The notes under the pieces: generated by a model
What the model saw: the letters and a program-made list of their open reading frames with translations, nothing else
Databases searched by the model: none
What the model was told of the DNA's origin: nothing
Assembly: GCA_028292405.1 (NCBI GenBank)
Contig: JAQGMJ010000013.1
Coordinates: forward strand, 1-64,000
Direction of reading: 5' to 3'
DNA from: Betaproteobacteria bacterium
Lineage (GTDB): Bacteria; Pseudomonadota; Gammaproteobacteria; Burkholderiales; JAEUOS01
DNA length: 64,000 bases
Shown here: positions 44,052 to 54,336 of the stretch, piece by piece
Position numbering within the stretch: position 1 is the stretch's first letter
Layout of the letters: every line of letters starts with the position of its first letter
Position numbers and translations under genes: made by a program

Positions 44052-45227
44052 ATGGAAATCGAACTCTGGTGGCTGCTGGCATTGCCGCTGTTTTTCGGCC
44101 TCGGCTGGGCCGCGGCGCGGGTCGACATCCGCCATCTGGTCAGCGAATCCAGGGCGCTGCCGCGCTCCTATTTCAAGGGCCTGAATTTCCTGCTCAACGA
44201 GCAGCCGGACAAGGCGATCGATGCCTTTATCGAGGTCGTCAGCGTCGACCCGGAAACCATCGAGCTGCATTTCGCGCTGGGCAACCTGTTTCGCCGCCGC
44301 GGCGAGATCGAGCGCGCCATCCGCATGCACACCAGCCTGGTTAGCCGTAGCGACCTGAACGAAGAGCAGCGCCTGCATGCCCTGTACGAATTGGGCCAGG
44401 ACTACCTCAAGTCCGGCCTGCTGGACCGTGCCGAAGACGCGCTGACCAAGCTGGCCGGCACCAGCTACGGGGGCCGCGCGGAAGTGTTTTTGCTGGAAAT
44501 CTTCCAGCTGGAAAAGGACTGGGACAAGGCGGTGGCCGTGGCCACCCGGATCGAGGCCGAGACCGGCATTTCCAGGCAAAAGGAGATCGCCCAGTTTCAT
44601 TGCGAACACGCGGTCAGCCTGATGGCGCAGTCCAAACCGGAAGAAGCGCGCGCCCAGGCCGAGGCGGCGCTCAAGGCCAACCGTAAGGCGGTGCGCGCGC
44701 AAATGATCCTGGGCGACATCGCCGCCCAGGCTGGCCGCCATGAAGAGGCGATCGAAGCCTGGCAAAAGGTCGAGTCGCAAGACCCGATGTATCTTTCCCT
44801 GGTGGCGGCCAAGCTGATCGAGAGCTACACCAAGGTCGGGCGCCAGAAGGAGTGCCTGACCCTGCTGCGCGGCTACCTGGAGCGCTACCCGTCGCTGGAC
44901 CTGCTCGACGTCGCCTTCCAGCTCTGCCTGGAGCTCGAAGGCATGGACGCCGCCTACAAGCTGGTACGCGATGAACTGAAACGCAGCCCGACTTTGCTCG
45001 GCCTGGACCGGCTGCTGGAGGCGCGGGTGATGATGGAGCCGCCTGAGCGCCAGGCCGACCTGCAACTGGTGAAAAACCTGATCCATCGCCACACCCACCG
45101 GGTGGCCCGCTATGCGTGCGAAAATTGCGGTTTCAAGGCGCGCCAGTTCTTTTGGCGCTGCCCGGGCTGCGGCGGCTGGGAAACCTATCCGCCGCGGCGC
45201 GCGGAGGAATTTGACCTGAGCCCGTGA
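44052..45227 (+). CDS. lapB: LapB (YciM) LPS assembly/LpxC regulator
   Basis: The 391-residue protein has an N-terminal membrane helix (WWLLALPLFFGLGW), about nine TPR-like repeats and a C-terminal rubredoxin-like domain with CENCG and CPGCGG. LapB recruits FtsH to LpxC. The neighbours are lapA and the LPS-precursor genes ugd, hldE1 and hldD. Confidence 0.94.
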   Translation: MEIELWWLLALPLFFGLGWAAARVDIRHLVSESRALPRSYFKGLNFLLNEQPDKAIDAFIEVVSVDPETIELHFALGNLFRRRGEIERAIRMHTSLVSRSDLNEEQRLHALYELGQDYLKSGLLDRAEDALTKLAGTSYGGRAEVFLLEIFQLEKDWDKAVAVATRIEAETGISRQKEIAQFHCEHAVSLMAQSKPEEARAQAEAALKANRKAVRAQMILGDIAAQAGRHEEAIEAWQKVESQDPMYLSLVAAKLIESYTKVGRQKECLTLLRGYLERYPSLDLLDVAFQLCLELEGMDAAYKLVRDELKRSPTLLGLDRLLEARVMMEPPERQADLQLVKNLIHRHTHRVARYACENCGFKARQFFWRCPGCGGWETYPPRRAEEFDLSP

Positions 45228-45342
45228 CGCTCGATGCGCCGTTCGGGCCAGGTGCGGCGGCAGGCGATTCGACGCTTTTTCATAATGACGTGTTGCTGCT
45301 GCGCTAGCGTCGCAAGCTTTTAACTTTCTGGATAAATCAGTC

Positions 45343-46689
45343 GTGAAAATCACCATGATCGGCACCGGGTACGTGGGTCTAGTCACCGGGGCATGTTTTG
45401 CGGAAGTCGGCAACGAAGTGCTCTGCCTGGACCTGGATGCGAACAAGATTCGCATCCTCAACGAGGGCGGCATCCCGATTTTCGAGCCGGGCTTAAAGGA
45501 AATGGTGGAGCGCAACCGCGCCGCGGGGCGCATCCGCTTCACCACCGACATCGAGCAGGCGGTGGCGCATGGCGACATCCAGTTCATCGCCGTCGGTACC
45601 CCGCCGGATGAGGATGGCTCGGCCGATCTGAAGTACGTCACCGCGGCGGCACGCAACGTTGGCAAGTACATGACCGGGCACAAGGTGGTGGTCGACAAGT
45701 CCACAGTGCCGGTGGGCACGGCCGACAAGGTGCGCGCGGCGATTACCGAAGAGCTTTCCAAGCGCGGCGCGAAAATCGACTTCGCCGTGGTCTCCAACCC
45801 GGAGTTCCTGAAGGAAGGTGCGGCGGTGGACGACTTCATGAAGCCGGACCGCGTGGTGGTGGGCGTCGACAGCGACCGCGCGCGCGAAATGATGCGCGCC
45901 CTCTACGCGCCGTTCCAGCGCAACCACGAACGGATGATTTTCATGGACATCCGCTCTGCTGAACTGACCAAGTACGCCGCCAACGCCATGCTGGCCACGC
46001 GCATCTCCTTCATGAACGAAATCGCCAACCTGGCCGAAAAGCTGGGGGCGGACGTCGAACTGGTGCGCCAGGGCATCGGCTCGGACCCGCGTATTGGTTA
46101 CCACTTTCTCTATGCCGGTTGCGGCTACGGCGGCTCCTGCTTCCCGAAGGACGTGCAGGCGCTGCTGCAGACGGCGAACGAAACCGGATTGGGCTCGAAG
46201 ATTCTCGATGCTGTGGAAGCCGCCAATGCCGCGCAAAAGAAAGTCGTCGGCGACAAGATCGTCAAGCATTTCGGCGCCGACCTGAAGGGCCGCCACTTCG
46301 CCGTCTGGGGGCTGGCCTTCAAGCCGAATACCGACGACATGCGCGAAGCGCCCTCGCTGGAATTGATCCGCGAGCTGGCCGGGCGCGGCGCCACCATCAC
46401 TGCCTACGACCCGGTCGCCATGCACGAGGCGGGACGCATGCTGCAGGATGTGCCCGGCGTCAAGTTCGCCGACAGCCCGATGGCCGCCCTCGACGGCGCC
46501 GACGCCCTGGCGATCGTCACCGAGTGGAAGGAATTCCGCAGCCCGGACTTTGCCGCCATCAAGGCCAAGCTCAAGCAGGCGACGATTTTCGACGGCCGCA
46601 ATCTCTACGACCCGCGCATGGTGCGCGACCTCGGCTTCGCCTACTTCCCGATCGGCCGCCCGGACCTGCGCCAGAAGGCGACCGCATGA
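45343..46689 (+). CDS. ugd: UDP-glucose 6-dehydrogenase
   Basis: The 448-residue enzyme oxidises UDP-glucose to UDP-glucuronate. It has [28 protein letters not shown], and the catalytic Cys in [17 protein letters not shown] start. Its stop overlaps hldE1 by four bases (ATGA). Confidence 0.96.
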   Translation: MKITMIGTGYVGLVTGACFAEVGNEVLCLDLDANKIRILNEGGIPIFEPGLKEMVERNRAAGRIRFTTDIEQAVAHGDIQFIAVGTPPDEDGSADLKYVTAAARNVGKYMTGHKVVVDKSTVPVGTADKVRAAITEELSKRGAKIDFAVVSNPEFLKEGAAVDDFMKPDRVVVGVDSDRAREMMRALYAPFQRNHERMIFMDIRSAELTKYAANAMLATRISFMNEIANLAEKLGADVELVRQGIGSDPRIGYHFLYAGCGYGGSCFPKDVQALLQTANETGLGSKILDAVEAANAAQKKVVGDKIVKHFGADLKGRHFAVWGLAFKPNTDDMREAPSLELIRELAGRGATITAYDPVAMHEAGRMLQDVPGVKFADSPMAALDGADALAIVTEWKEFRSPDFAAIKAKLKQATIFDGRNLYDPRMVRDLGFAYFPIGRPDLRQKATA

Positions 46690-47636
46690 GCCAGGCAGCC
46701 TCCTTGCAGACCTATCGCGAGGCGGCCGGCCGTGGCCGCGTGCTGGTGGTGGGCGACGTGATGCTCGACCGCTACTGGTTCGGCGATGTGCATCGCATCT
46801 CGCCGGAAGCGCCGGTGCCGATAGTCAAGGTCGAAAGAAGCGAGGAGCGCCTGGGCGGCGCCGCCAACGTGGCGCGCAATGCCGCCGCGCTGCGCGCCAA
46901 TACCACGCTGCTTTCGGTGGTCGGTGACGACGAGCCTGGCGTGACCTTGAAGCGCATGCTGGAAGAGGCGAACATCCGCGCCGTGCTGCATGTGGACAAG
47001 CAGTTCAAGACCACCGTCAAGCTGCGCGTGATCGGACGCCAGCAGCAACTGCTGCGCATCGACTTTGAGGAGTGGCCCAGCCACGAGGTGCTGCACGGCA
47101 AGCTCGCCGATTTCAAGGGCTACCTCGACGCCACCGACGTGGTGATCCTCTCCGATTACGGCAAGGGCGGCCTGACGCATATCGCGGAGATGATCGCGGC
47201 GGCGCGTGCCGCCGGCAAGATTGTGCTGGTCGATCCCAAAGGGGAAGAATACGAGCGCTATGCAGGCGCGACCGTGCTCACGCCCAATCGCAGCGAACTC
47301 AAGCAGGTGATCGGCGCCTGGAAGTCGGAAGCGGACCTGGCCGAGCGCACCGAGGCCCTGCGCAAGAAACTCAAGCTCGAAGCCCTGCTGCTGACCCGCT
47401 CCGAAGAAGGCATGACGCTGTTCACCGCCGCCGGCACACTCAACATTCCGGCGCAGGCGCGCGAGGTCTACGACGTTTCCGGCGCCGGCGACACCGTGAT
47501 CGCCACCCTGGGCGCGCTGCTGGGCGGCGGCATCCCGCTGGACGAGGCGGTTAAAATGGCCAATCGCGCCGGCGGAATCGTCGTCGGCAAACTGGGCACC
47601 GCGGTGGTGTCGCCGGACGAGCTGTTTACCGAATGA
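46686..47636 (+). CDS. rfaE1: D-glycero-beta-D-manno-heptose-7-phosphate kinase (HldE N-domain type, RfaE1)
   Basis: The 316-residue PfkB-type sugar kinase has [35 protein letters not shown], and the catalytic Asp in [10 protein letters not shown]. The adenylyltransferase half of E. coli HldE is absent, so the two activities are split as in other Burkholderiales. Acts in ADP-heptose synthesis for LPS core, with hldD next to it. Confidence 0.95.
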   Translation: MSQAASLQTYREAAGRGRVLVVGDVMLDRYWFGDVHRISPEAPVPIVKVERSEERLGGAANVARNAAALRANTTLLSVVGDDEPGVTLKRMLEEANIRAVLHVDKQFKTTVKLRVIGRQQQLLRIDFEEWPSHEVLHGKLADFKGYLDATDVVILSDYGKGGLTHIAEMIAAARAAGKIVLVDPKGEEYERYAGATVLTPNRSELKQVIGAWKSEADLAERTEALRKKLKLEALLLTRSEEGMTLFTAAGTLNIPAQAREVYDVSGAGDTVIATLGALLGGGIPLDEAVKMANRAGGIVVGKLGTAVVSPDELFTE

Positions 47637-47654
47637 TTCACTGAAGCCCCAAGC

Positions 47655-48653
47655 ATGAGCTACTACATTGTCACTGGCGCGGCCGGCTTCATCGGCGCCA
47701 ATCTGGTCAAGGGCCTGAACGACCGCGGCATCACCGACATCATCGCGGTGGACAACCTGACGTGTGCGGACAAGTTTCCCAATCTCGTTGACTGCGAGAT
47801 CGCCGATTACTTCGACAAGAACGAATTCCTCGATCTGCTCCAGGACGGACATTTCGACGGCGGCGTCGAGGCCCTGTTGCACCAGGGCGCCTGCTCCGAC
47901 ACCATGGAAACCGACGGCCGCTACATGATGGAGAACAACTACCGTTACTCCATCGCCATGCTGGATTTCTGCCAGGAAGAGGAAGTACCACTGATCTACG
48001 CTTCCTCCGCTGCGGTCTATGGCGCTTCGCCCACGTTCAAGGAAGAGCGCGGCTTCGAGAAGCCGCTCAACGTCTACGGCTATTCCAAATTCCTGTTCGA
48101 CCAGGTGGTGCGCCGGCGCATGGATGACGCCAGTGCGCAGATCGCCGGCTTTCGCTACTTCAACGTCTACGGCTCGCGCGAAGCCCACAAGGGACGCATG
48201 GCCTCGGTGGCCTTTCACAACTTCAACCAGTTTCGCGCCGAGGGCAAAGTAAAACTGTTCGAAGGCTATGGCGGCTACGCCGCCGGGCAGCAGTCGCGCG
48301 ACTTCGTTTCGGTCGAGGACGTGGTGGCCGTGAACCTTTATTTCCTGGAAAACCCCGACCGCTCCGGCATTTTCAACCTTGGCACCGGCCGTGCCCAGCC
48401 CTTCAACGACGTCGCGCGCGCAGTGGTCAATGCCTGCCGCCAGGCCGAAGGCAAGGGTGCCTTGAGCCTGGAAGAGTGCATCGCGCAGGGCCTGCTCGAA
48501 TACATTCCATTCCCCGAGGCGCTCAAGGGAAAATACCAGAGCTATACCCAGGCTGACGTCGGCTTGTTGCGCGAGGCTGGTTACGACGTGCCTTTCCTGA
48601 CGGTCGAGCAGGGCGTCGGGCGTTACGTGCAGAGCCTGCTGCGGTCGGCTTGA
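47655..48653 (+). CDS. hldD: ADP-L-glycero-D-manno-heptose 6-epimerase
   Basis: The 332-residue SDR enzyme has [11 protein letters not shown] (NAD site), SSAAVYG, YGYSK and the heptose-specific [24 protein letters not shown] segment. Final step of ADP-heptose synthesis. Follows the heptose kinase by 18 bases. Confidence 0.97.
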   Translation: MSYYIVTGAAGFIGANLVKGLNDRGITDIIAVDNLTCADKFPNLVDCEIADYFDKNEFLDLLQDGHFDGGVEALLHQGACSDTMETDGRYMMENNYRYSIAMLDFCQEEEVPLIYASSAAVYGASPTFKEERGFEKPLNVYGYSKFLFDQVVRRRMDDASAQIAGFRYFNVYGSREAHKGRMASVAFHNFNQFRAEGKVKLFEGYGGYAAGQQSRDFVSVEDVVAVNLYFLENPDRSGIFNLGTGRAQPFNDVARAVVNACRQAEGKGALSLEECIAQGLLEYIPFPEALKGKYQSYTQADVGLLREAGYDVPFLTVEQGVGRYVQSLLRSA

Positions 48654-48769
48654 CCGCTCCAGTCAACGCAGCGGGTGTTATGGCGTTATAGCAAGTACCG
48701 CCGTGCGGTAGTCGTCGCGTGTCGGATCAAACCAGGCAAGTTGCCGCGTAAACTCAAAGGGGAAGAGAA

Positions 48770-49195
48770 ATGCATAAACTGATACTCGCCTTCATCGGCT
48801 TTTTCATGGCCATGGGCATGGCCTTCGCCGCCGTCGACCTGAACACCGCCGACCAGGCGGCGCTGGATGGCCTCAAGGGCATCGGCCCGGTCAAGGCCAA
48901 GGCGATTGCCGACGAGCGCGCGAAAAACGGCCCCTTCAAGAATCTCGACGACGTGCAGGCGCGCGTCAAGGGTATCGGCCCGGCCACCGTTGCCGGCTGG
49001 AAAAAAGATGGTTCGGCTGTTGTTGGTGGCGGCGGTGCTGCTGCGCCCAAGTCTGATGCAAAGGCGGATGCGAAGGCGGATAAAAAGAGCGATAAAAAGG
49101 TCGACAAAAAAGCGGACAAAAAAGCCGCCAAGGCTGATGCAAAAGCAGATAGCAAGGCCGACGCAAAAACCGACGCCAAGAGCGAAAAGAAATAA
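48770..49195 (+). CDS. ComEA-type helix-hairpin-helix exported protein
   Basis: The 141-residue protein has a signal peptide (MHKLILAFIGFFMAMGMAFA) and a helix-hairpin-helix pair (VDLNTADQAALDGLKGIGPVKAKAIAD, FKNLDDVQARVKGIGPATVAGWKK), typical of ComEA DNA-binding proteins of natural transformation. The last 55 residues are a Lys/Ala/Asp repeat tail (DAKADAKADKKSDKK) that I have not seen in ordinary ComEA, so it may bind DNA or polyanions nonspecifically. Confidence 0.9.
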   Translation: MHKLILAFIGFFMAMGMAFAAVDLNTADQAALDGLKGIGPVKAKAIADERAKNGPFKNLDDVQARVKGIGPATVAGWKKDGSAVVGGGGAAAPKSDAKADAKADKKSDKKVDKKADKKAAKADAKADSKADAKTDAKSEKK

Positions 49196-49214
49196 TTCCG
49201 TCGCCGGCTTCCTG

Positions 49215-49246
49215 AACCCCCGCCGCTGGTGGGGGTTTTGTTTTTT
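49215..49246 (+). terminator. Terminator of the ComEA-type gene
   Basis: The hairpin AACCCCCGCC / GGTGGGGGTT is followed by TTGTTTTTT on the plus strand. Confidence 0.75.
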
Positions 49247-49292
49247 GGCCCGCGGGTACAATCTGTTCGATCGTAACGCGCCACTCACTCCC

Positions 49293-50195
49293 ATGTACCC
49301 TACTGTCGAAGCCGCCATCGGCAACACGCCCCTGGTGCGCCTGCAGCGCCTGCCGGGCGCCGCTAACGCGAAGCGCAACAACGTCATCCTCGGCAAGCTC
49401 GAGGGCAACAACCCCGCTGGTTCGGTGAAAGACCGGCCGGCGCTGTCGATGATCGCGCATGCCGAGGCGCGCGGCGAGATCAAGCCGGGCGACACCCTGA
49501 TCGAGGCGACTTCCGGCAACACGGGTATCGCCCTGGCGATGGTGGCGGCGATGCGTGGCTACAAAATGATCCTGATCATGCCGGACAACCTGTCGCTGGA
49601 ACGGCGCCAGAGCATGACGGCCTACGGCGCGCAGCTTATCCTTACCCCGGCGAAGGAGGGCGGCATGGAATACGCCCGCGACCTCGCCGAGAAAATGCAG
49701 CGCGAGGGCAAGGGGCGCATCCTCGACCAGTTCGCCAACCCGGACAATCCGCGCGCGCATTACGAAGGCACCGGGCCGGAAATCTGGCGCGATACCAAGG
49801 GCGGCATCACCCATTTCGTCTCGGCGATGGGCACCACCGGCACCATCATGGGCGTGTCGCAATACCTGAAGGAACAAAGCGAAACTGTGCAGATCGTCGG
49901 CTGCCAGCCCAGCGAAGGCTCGCAGATTCCCGGCATCCGCAAATGGCCGGAAGCCTATTTGCCGAAGATCTACGACAAGGCGCGGGTCGACCGCATCGAC
50001 TATGTGAGCCAGGCCGACGCCGAAGAGATGTGCCGCAAGCTCGCCGCCGTCGAGGGTATCTGCTGCGGCATCTCGGCGGCGGGCGCCTGCCAGGTAGCGC
50101 TGCGCCTGGCCGAAGAAGTGGAGAACGCGACCATCGTGTTCATCGTCTGCGACCGCGGCGACCGCTATTTGTCGACCGGGATTTTCCCGGCCTGA
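49293..50195 (+). CDS. cysM: Cysteine synthase B
   Basis: The 300-residue PLP enzyme has the PLP lysine in GSVKDRPALSM, TSGNTGIALAM, GTTGTIMGVSQYL, and a CysM-like LPKIYDKARVDRIDYVSQADAEE end region. Uses O-acetylserine and sulfide or thiosulfate. The start at MYPTVEAAIGNTPLV is preferred; earlier in-frame sequence belongs to the ComEA shadow. Confidence 0.95.
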   Translation: MYPTVEAAIGNTPLVRLQRLPGAANAKRNNVILGKLEGNNPAGSVKDRPALSMIAHAEARGEIKPGDTLIEATSGNTGIALAMVAAMRGYKMILIMPDNLSLERRQSMTAYGAQLILTPAKEGGMEYARDLAEKMQREGKGRILDQFANPDNPRAHYEGTGPEIWRDTKGGITHFVSAMGTTGTIMGVSQYLKEQSETVQIVGCQPSEGSQIPGIRKWPEAYLPKIYDKARVDRIDYVSQADAEEMCRKLAAVEGICCGISAAGACQVALRLAEEVENATIVFIVCDRGDRYLSTGIFPA

Positions 50196-50219
50196 GCACG
50201 GGCGCCGGCAGCGGCTAGC

Positions 50220-51284
50220 TCAAATCCCGCGGGCCTGCTTGATCGCCCGCGCCAGTTCCATCACGCTCATCGCGTAAAAGCTGGAGCGGTTGTAGCGCGT
50301 GATGACGTAAAAATTCTGCAGGCCGACCCAGTACTCGGTCGGCGCATCCGGTGTCACCAGATCGACCAGGGCGCCCAAGGTGTCTTCGGGTAGATTCTGG
50401 CGAATCAGCGACTCCGAAGTGACGCCGAATTTGGGCAGTTCGGCCACCTTGACCGAAGGCAGGATGTCGCGGTCAAGCAACTCACGCCAGGCGCTGCCAT
50501 CGACACGCGCCGGAAACGCGATCGGTGCGCCGGCCACCCAGCCATGACCCTTGAGGAAGTTGGCGACGCTGCCGATGGCGTCCTCAAAACTGTTGCGCAG
50601 GTCGATCTTGCCGTCGCCATCGAAATCAACAGCCCACTTGCGCCAGGAGGAAGGCATGAACTGCGGGATGCCGATGGCCCCCGCATAGGAACCCTTGAGG
50701 GTGAAAATGTCGATGTTTTCGTCGCGGGCGAACAGCAGGTAGTTCTCCAGCTCGTCGCGGAAAAAGTCGCCGCGCCGCGGGTAGTCGAAGGCCAGCGTGG
50801 TGAGCGCATCGATCACCCGAAAGCCGCCGGTGTTGCGTCCGTACACGGTTTCCACGCCGATGATGGCGATGATGATCTCGGCCGGCACGCCGTATTCCTT
50901 TTCCGCTCGCGCCAGCGCGCGGCCATGGCTGCGCCACAGCGCCGCCCCGCCTTCGATGCGCACGGAATCGAGAAAGCGCGAGCGGTAGGCCTGCCAGGAG
51001 CGCACGCGCGGATTGGTCGGCGGCGCCATCAGGTCGACGATGCCGGGGTAAAAGCGGGCGCGCGCAAAGAGGAACTTCAGCTCGGTTTCGACAAAGCCGT
51101 GCTTTTGCGCCATGTCGGCGATGAAGGCCTGCACCTCGGGGCGGGTCTGGTATTGCACCACGCTGCCGCCGGCGGGTTCCGCGGCGGGCTTGACGGTCTT
51201 TTTGCGCGCTTCGGCCCAGCCGGGCGCCGCTGCCAGGGTGAGCGCCAGCAAGAGCAGGGCTGCGCGCAGCGGGGCGAGTTTCAA
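50220..51284 (-). CDS. mltB: Membrane-bound lytic murein transglycosylase B
   Basis: The 354-residue enzyme has an N-terminal signal (LRAALLLLALTLAAAPGWA), no lipobox, and the SLT2 domain with catalytic Glu in IIGVETVYGRNTG, SYAGAIGIPQFMPSSW and DGDGKIDL. Cleaves peptidoglycan with formation of anhydromuramate. TTG start overlapping the tgpA stop by four bases, so it is the last gene of moxR-DUF58-tgpA-mltB. Confidence 0.94.
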   Translation of the reverse strand: MKLAPLRAALLLLALTLAAAPGWAEARKKTVKPAAEPAGGSVVQYQTRPEVQAFIADMAQKHGFVETELKFLFARARFYPGIVDLMAPPTNPRVRSWQAYRSRFLDSVRIEGGAALWRSHGRALARAEKEYGVPAEIIIAIIGVETVYGRNTGGFRVIDALTTLAFDYPRRGDFFRDELENYLLFARDENIDIFTLKGSYAGAIGIPQFMPSSWRKWAVDFDGDGKIDLRNSFEDAIGSVANFLKGHGWVAGAPIAFPARVDGSAWRELLDRDILPSVKVAELPKFGVTSESLIRQNLPEDTLGALVDLVTPDAPTEYWVGLQNFYVITRYNRSSFYAMSVMELARAIKQARGI

Positions 51285-53314
51285 ATCTGAAAGTTCCGGA
51301 CGAGTTGGGTGAATTGGCGCACCCGGACTTTATCCGGTTTCGGCCCGTAGCGCAGGGCGGCGTAGGCAGCAGCGGCGGCTTCGATGGCGCCGGGAGTATC
51401 GGCCGTGCCTGTCCGAAGCTGGCCGGCGGCGCGGCGTGCGTAGTCCAGCGGCCCCTCGGAGGGCTCGCGCGGCGCGCCGGCGCGCGCCAGGCGCTTGCAA
51501 AACGCCCGCCAGGCGCGCTCCACCGGGTCGTGCTCGCGCACCGTGCGCAGCATCCAGCCGGTGACTGCCAGGCAGATCAGGCCGACGCCGGTGACCATGG
51601 CGATGGCCATGTCGCGCCAGTCCGGCGTTTTCATGCCCAGGCGCTCCAGGGTCTCGCGCTGGCGGTCCGGGCTGTAGTTGAGCACCAGCTGGTTCCAGCG
51701 GTTGGATAGGGCTTCCCAGTCGAAGCGCACGCGGTCCAGCCAGGCCGCGCTCCAGGCGCCGGTAAAGCGGGTGATCAGCGGCGGGGCGAAACGCTGCGGC
51801 AAGGCGCCATGCATGCCGAAGGAAATGCGCGCCGGCGACACCGCTGCTGTCGGGTCGACCCGGGTCCAGCCGCGGCCGCGCAGCCATACTTCGGCCCAGG
51901 CATGGGCGTCGGACTGGCGCACGGTGAAGACGCCATCGACCGGATTGATTTCGCCGCCCTGGTAGCCCGTCACCACCCGCGCGGGAATGCCGGCCGAGCG
52001 CATCATCACCACGAAGGCGGAGGAGTAGTGCTCGCAAAAACCGCGCTTGCTGATGAACAGGAATTGGTCGATCGGGTTGTTGTCCAGCAGCGGCGGTTCC
52101 AGCGTGTAGAAAAACTCCTCGGTGCGAAAGTAGTTCAGCGCCATGTCGACGATCTGCGCCGGCCCTCGGCCCTGGAAGAGCCAGCCGGCCATCAGGTTGC
52201 GGGTGCGCGGGTTGCTGCCTTCGGGCAGGGCGAGATAGGGCGCCAAATCTTCCTGCGTCTCGGTGGCGACCGATTTGTATTGCGGCGCGGACTGTGCGTC
52301 GTAGCGGCGGCGGCTGGTTATCGGCTTGTCGACCACCGGCTGCAGGTCCGGCGTCAGGTGGGCGTCGGCGGGCAGCTTGGTCGGCATCTCCAGGGCGAAA
52401 ATCCAGGGCCGGCTCGACGGCTCCAGGGTTACCGAATAGTCGAAGGTGGCGCCCCCGGGTTCGAAGCGCGAAGGCCGCTTCGGGTCCGGCAACTGGATGC
52501 GCCAGTTGCGGCCATCGAAGGCCGACAACACCGGGCCGCGCCAGTACAAATCGGCGGGGCGCGGCTCGGCGCCGTTGAAGGTGACGCGAAAGGCGATGCC
52601 GTCCGAGAGCGAAAGCGAAGTGATCATCCCCGGCGACATATTGTCCGACAGCCCGGTGACGCCGGCGTTCGCATCCGCCGGCAGGCCCCACAGCGGCCCC
52701 GGCACGCGCGGGAACAGCACGAACAGCACCAGCATCATCGGGAAAGCCTGCAGGATTACCACTCCGGCTAAGCGCGTCTGCCTCATGAACGGCATGGCGT
52801 CGGCGTCGCGGTTGGCGGCGATCAGCGCGGAGGTGATCAGTACCAGGGCCACCAGCATCAGCGCGGCCACCGCGATCGACTGCGAATAGAAAAAGTTGGT
52901 AAGAATGAGAAAGTAGGAAAGCGAAATCGCCACCACGATATCGCGCTTGGTGCGGGTTTCCAGCAGCTTGAGCGACACCAGGATGGTGAGGAAGGTGACG
53001 CCGGCATCGCGGCCGAACAGGGTGCGGTGCGTATACAGCGTCGCGGCCAGGGTGATCACCAGCAGAACCATCAGCAGCCAGGTTTTCGGCAGCGGGGTCG
53101 GGCGTTTGACTTCGCGCCAGGTGATGTAGCCGCGCCAGGCGAACATCAGCGCGGCGAAGGCCGAACACCAGGCCGGCAGATGCGCCACATGCGGCCCCAG
53201 TACCGGCACCAGGGCCATCAGCAGGGTGAGAATGGCGGTGCGCCCGGCTGGCAAGCTTTGCGCCTGGCGGTCCGAAGTCAGGGACTCGCGCGTCATCCTG
53301 AAAAACTGCGGCAT
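51281..53314 (-). CDS. TgpA-type membrane transglutaminase (DUF3488)
   Basis: The 677-residue membrane protein has about six N-terminal transmembrane helices (DUF3488), a periplasmic transglutaminase core with Cys in RGFCEHYSS, His in SDAHAWAEV and Asp in RVDPTAAV, and a C-terminal helix plus cytoplasmic tail (GLICLAVTGWML). All three catalytic residues are present. In the family, TgpA is essential in Pseudomonas and may act on periplasmic proteins or peptidoglycan. A GTG six bases upstream, overlapping the DUF58 stop, is an alternative start. Confidence 0.92.
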   Translation of the reverse strand: MPQFFRMTRESLTSDRQAQSLPAGRTAILTLLMALVPVLGPHVAHLPAWCSAFAALMFAWRGYITWREVKRPTPLPKTWLLMVLLVITLAATLYTHRTLFGRDAGVTFLTILVSLKLLETRTKRDIVVAISLSYFLILTNFFYSQSIAVAALMLVALVLITSALIAANRDADAMPFMRQTRLAGVVILQAFPMMLVLFVLFPRVPGPLWGLPADANAGVTGLSDNMSPGMITSLSLSDGIAFRVTFNGAEPRPADLYWRGPVLSAFDGRNWRIQLPDPKRPSRFEPGGATFDYSVTLEPSSRPWIFALEMPTKLPADAHLTPDLQPVVDKPITSRRRYDAQSAPQYKSVATETQEDLAPYLALPEGSNPRTRNLMAGWLFQGRGPAQIVDMALNYFRTEEFFYTLEPPLLDNNPIDQFLFISKRGFCEHYSSAFVVMMRSAGIPARVVTGYQGGEINPVDGVFTVRQSDAHAWAEVWLRGRGWTRVDPTAAVSPARISFGMHGALPQRFAPPLITRFTGAWSAAWLDRVRFDWEALSNRWNQLVLNYSPDRQRETLERLGMKTPDWRDMAIAMVTGVGLICLAVTGWMLRTVREHDPVERAWRAFCKRLARAGAPREPSEGPLDYARRAAGQLRTGTADTPGAIEAAAAAYAALRYGPKPDKVRVRQFTQLVRNFQI

Positions 53315-53316
53315 TT

Positions 53317-54303
53317 TCACGGCGCCACCCCGAACAGTGCAAGAGCACGCAGGCACGACAGGCGCTGTGGGTCGCCACCGGCCGGGCCCAGCACCGTTTC
53401 TTGCAGCTTCAGGGCATAGGTGAACTTGAGCGCATCGGCGTCCAGCACCCAACGCGTCAACAGCGAGAGCCTTTGCTCCATGTCCATGGCCGGCGGCAAG
53501 GTGTCGTAGTCGAGCACTACTTCGCTGGAAGCGGCGCCGTGGAAATGTTTGACCAGCAACGGCATGCCCGTTTCCATCGCCAGGATAGCGTTCTTCCACG
53601 CGATATGCCGTGGGCTGTCGGTCACCTGGTGTTCACGCAGGCCGGCGAAATCTTCCGCGCCCGGGCCGGTGGGCGCGCCTTCGCCGCTACCTTCGGGGGC
53701 ATCGGGAAAGCGCATGCCGGTGGGTGCCGGCTTGGGGTAGACCAGGCAAGGCAGGTCGGGCTGCCAGTAGCTCCAGCTGCGCAGCAGGCCCAGGGGATAG
53801 CGTGTCTCCACCGTGATGCGCGGCAGGGTGAGCCAGCCGCGCTTCACCGCCGGTGCCGTCAAGGTGACGTTGACGCTTTGATATGGCGCAATGTCGGTGA
53901 CGGTCTCGGCATCAACCGTCTTCAGCCAGATGGCGGCGCGCTCATAGCCCTTGCGGTTTTCCAGCAGCAGGTCGAAGCTGGCCTCGCTGCCGGCGAATAC
54001 CGGCTCGGCCTTCAGCGGCTTGAGATACAGGTGCAACTGGTTGCGAAAAGTGTGCAGCATCGCCACCAGGCCGGCGGCGCCCAGGAAAAACGTCAGCACG
54101 AAGCCCAGAGAGAGATCGTAGTTGATCGACGAGGCGAGAAATCCGAGTAGGGAAAACGCGAAGAAAAAGCCGTAGCGCGTGGGGAAAATGAACACCCGCC
54201 GCTGATGCAAAAAGATCTCGCCGGTCTCCGGTCCGCGCGGCTGGAAGATCCAGTTGTAGATCATCGAGAAGCGGAACAGCTTGCTGGCGGTGGTGGCTTC
54301 CAT
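53317..54303 (-). CDS. DUF58 domain protein
   Basis: The 328-residue protein has two N-terminal transmembrane segments (VFIFPTRYGFFFAFSLLGFLA and YDLSLGFVLTFFLGAAGLVAM) and a C-terminal DUF58 region with REHQVTDSPRHIAWKNA. DUF58 proteins are usually coupled to MoxR ATPases and transglutaminase-like proteins, as here. Exact role unknown. Confidence 0.92.
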   Translation of the reverse strand: MEATTASKLFRFSMIYNWIFQPRGPETGEIFLHQRRVFIFPTRYGFFFAFSLLGFLASSINYDLSLGFVLTFFLGAAGLVAMLHTFRNQLHLYLKPLKAEPVFAGSEASFDLLLENRKGYERAAIWLKTVDAETVTDIAPYQSVNVTLTAPAVKRGWLTLPRITVETRYPLGLLRSWSYWQPDLPCLVYPKPAPTGMRFPDAPEGSGEGAPTGPGAEDFAGLREHQVTDSPRHIAWKNAILAMETGMPLLVKHFHGAASSEVVLDYDTLPPAMDMEQRLSLLTRWVLDADALKFTYALKLQETVLGPAGGDPQRLSCLRALALFGVAP

Positions 54304-54336
54304 GAGGTGCGGAGCGTGGGCTATGCCGATGTCGCT

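Noticed and set aside
46119..46685. N-terminal extension of the heptose kinase open frame
   Set aside because: It is an out-of-frame shadow of ugd; the ATGA overlap start at 46686 matches family length.
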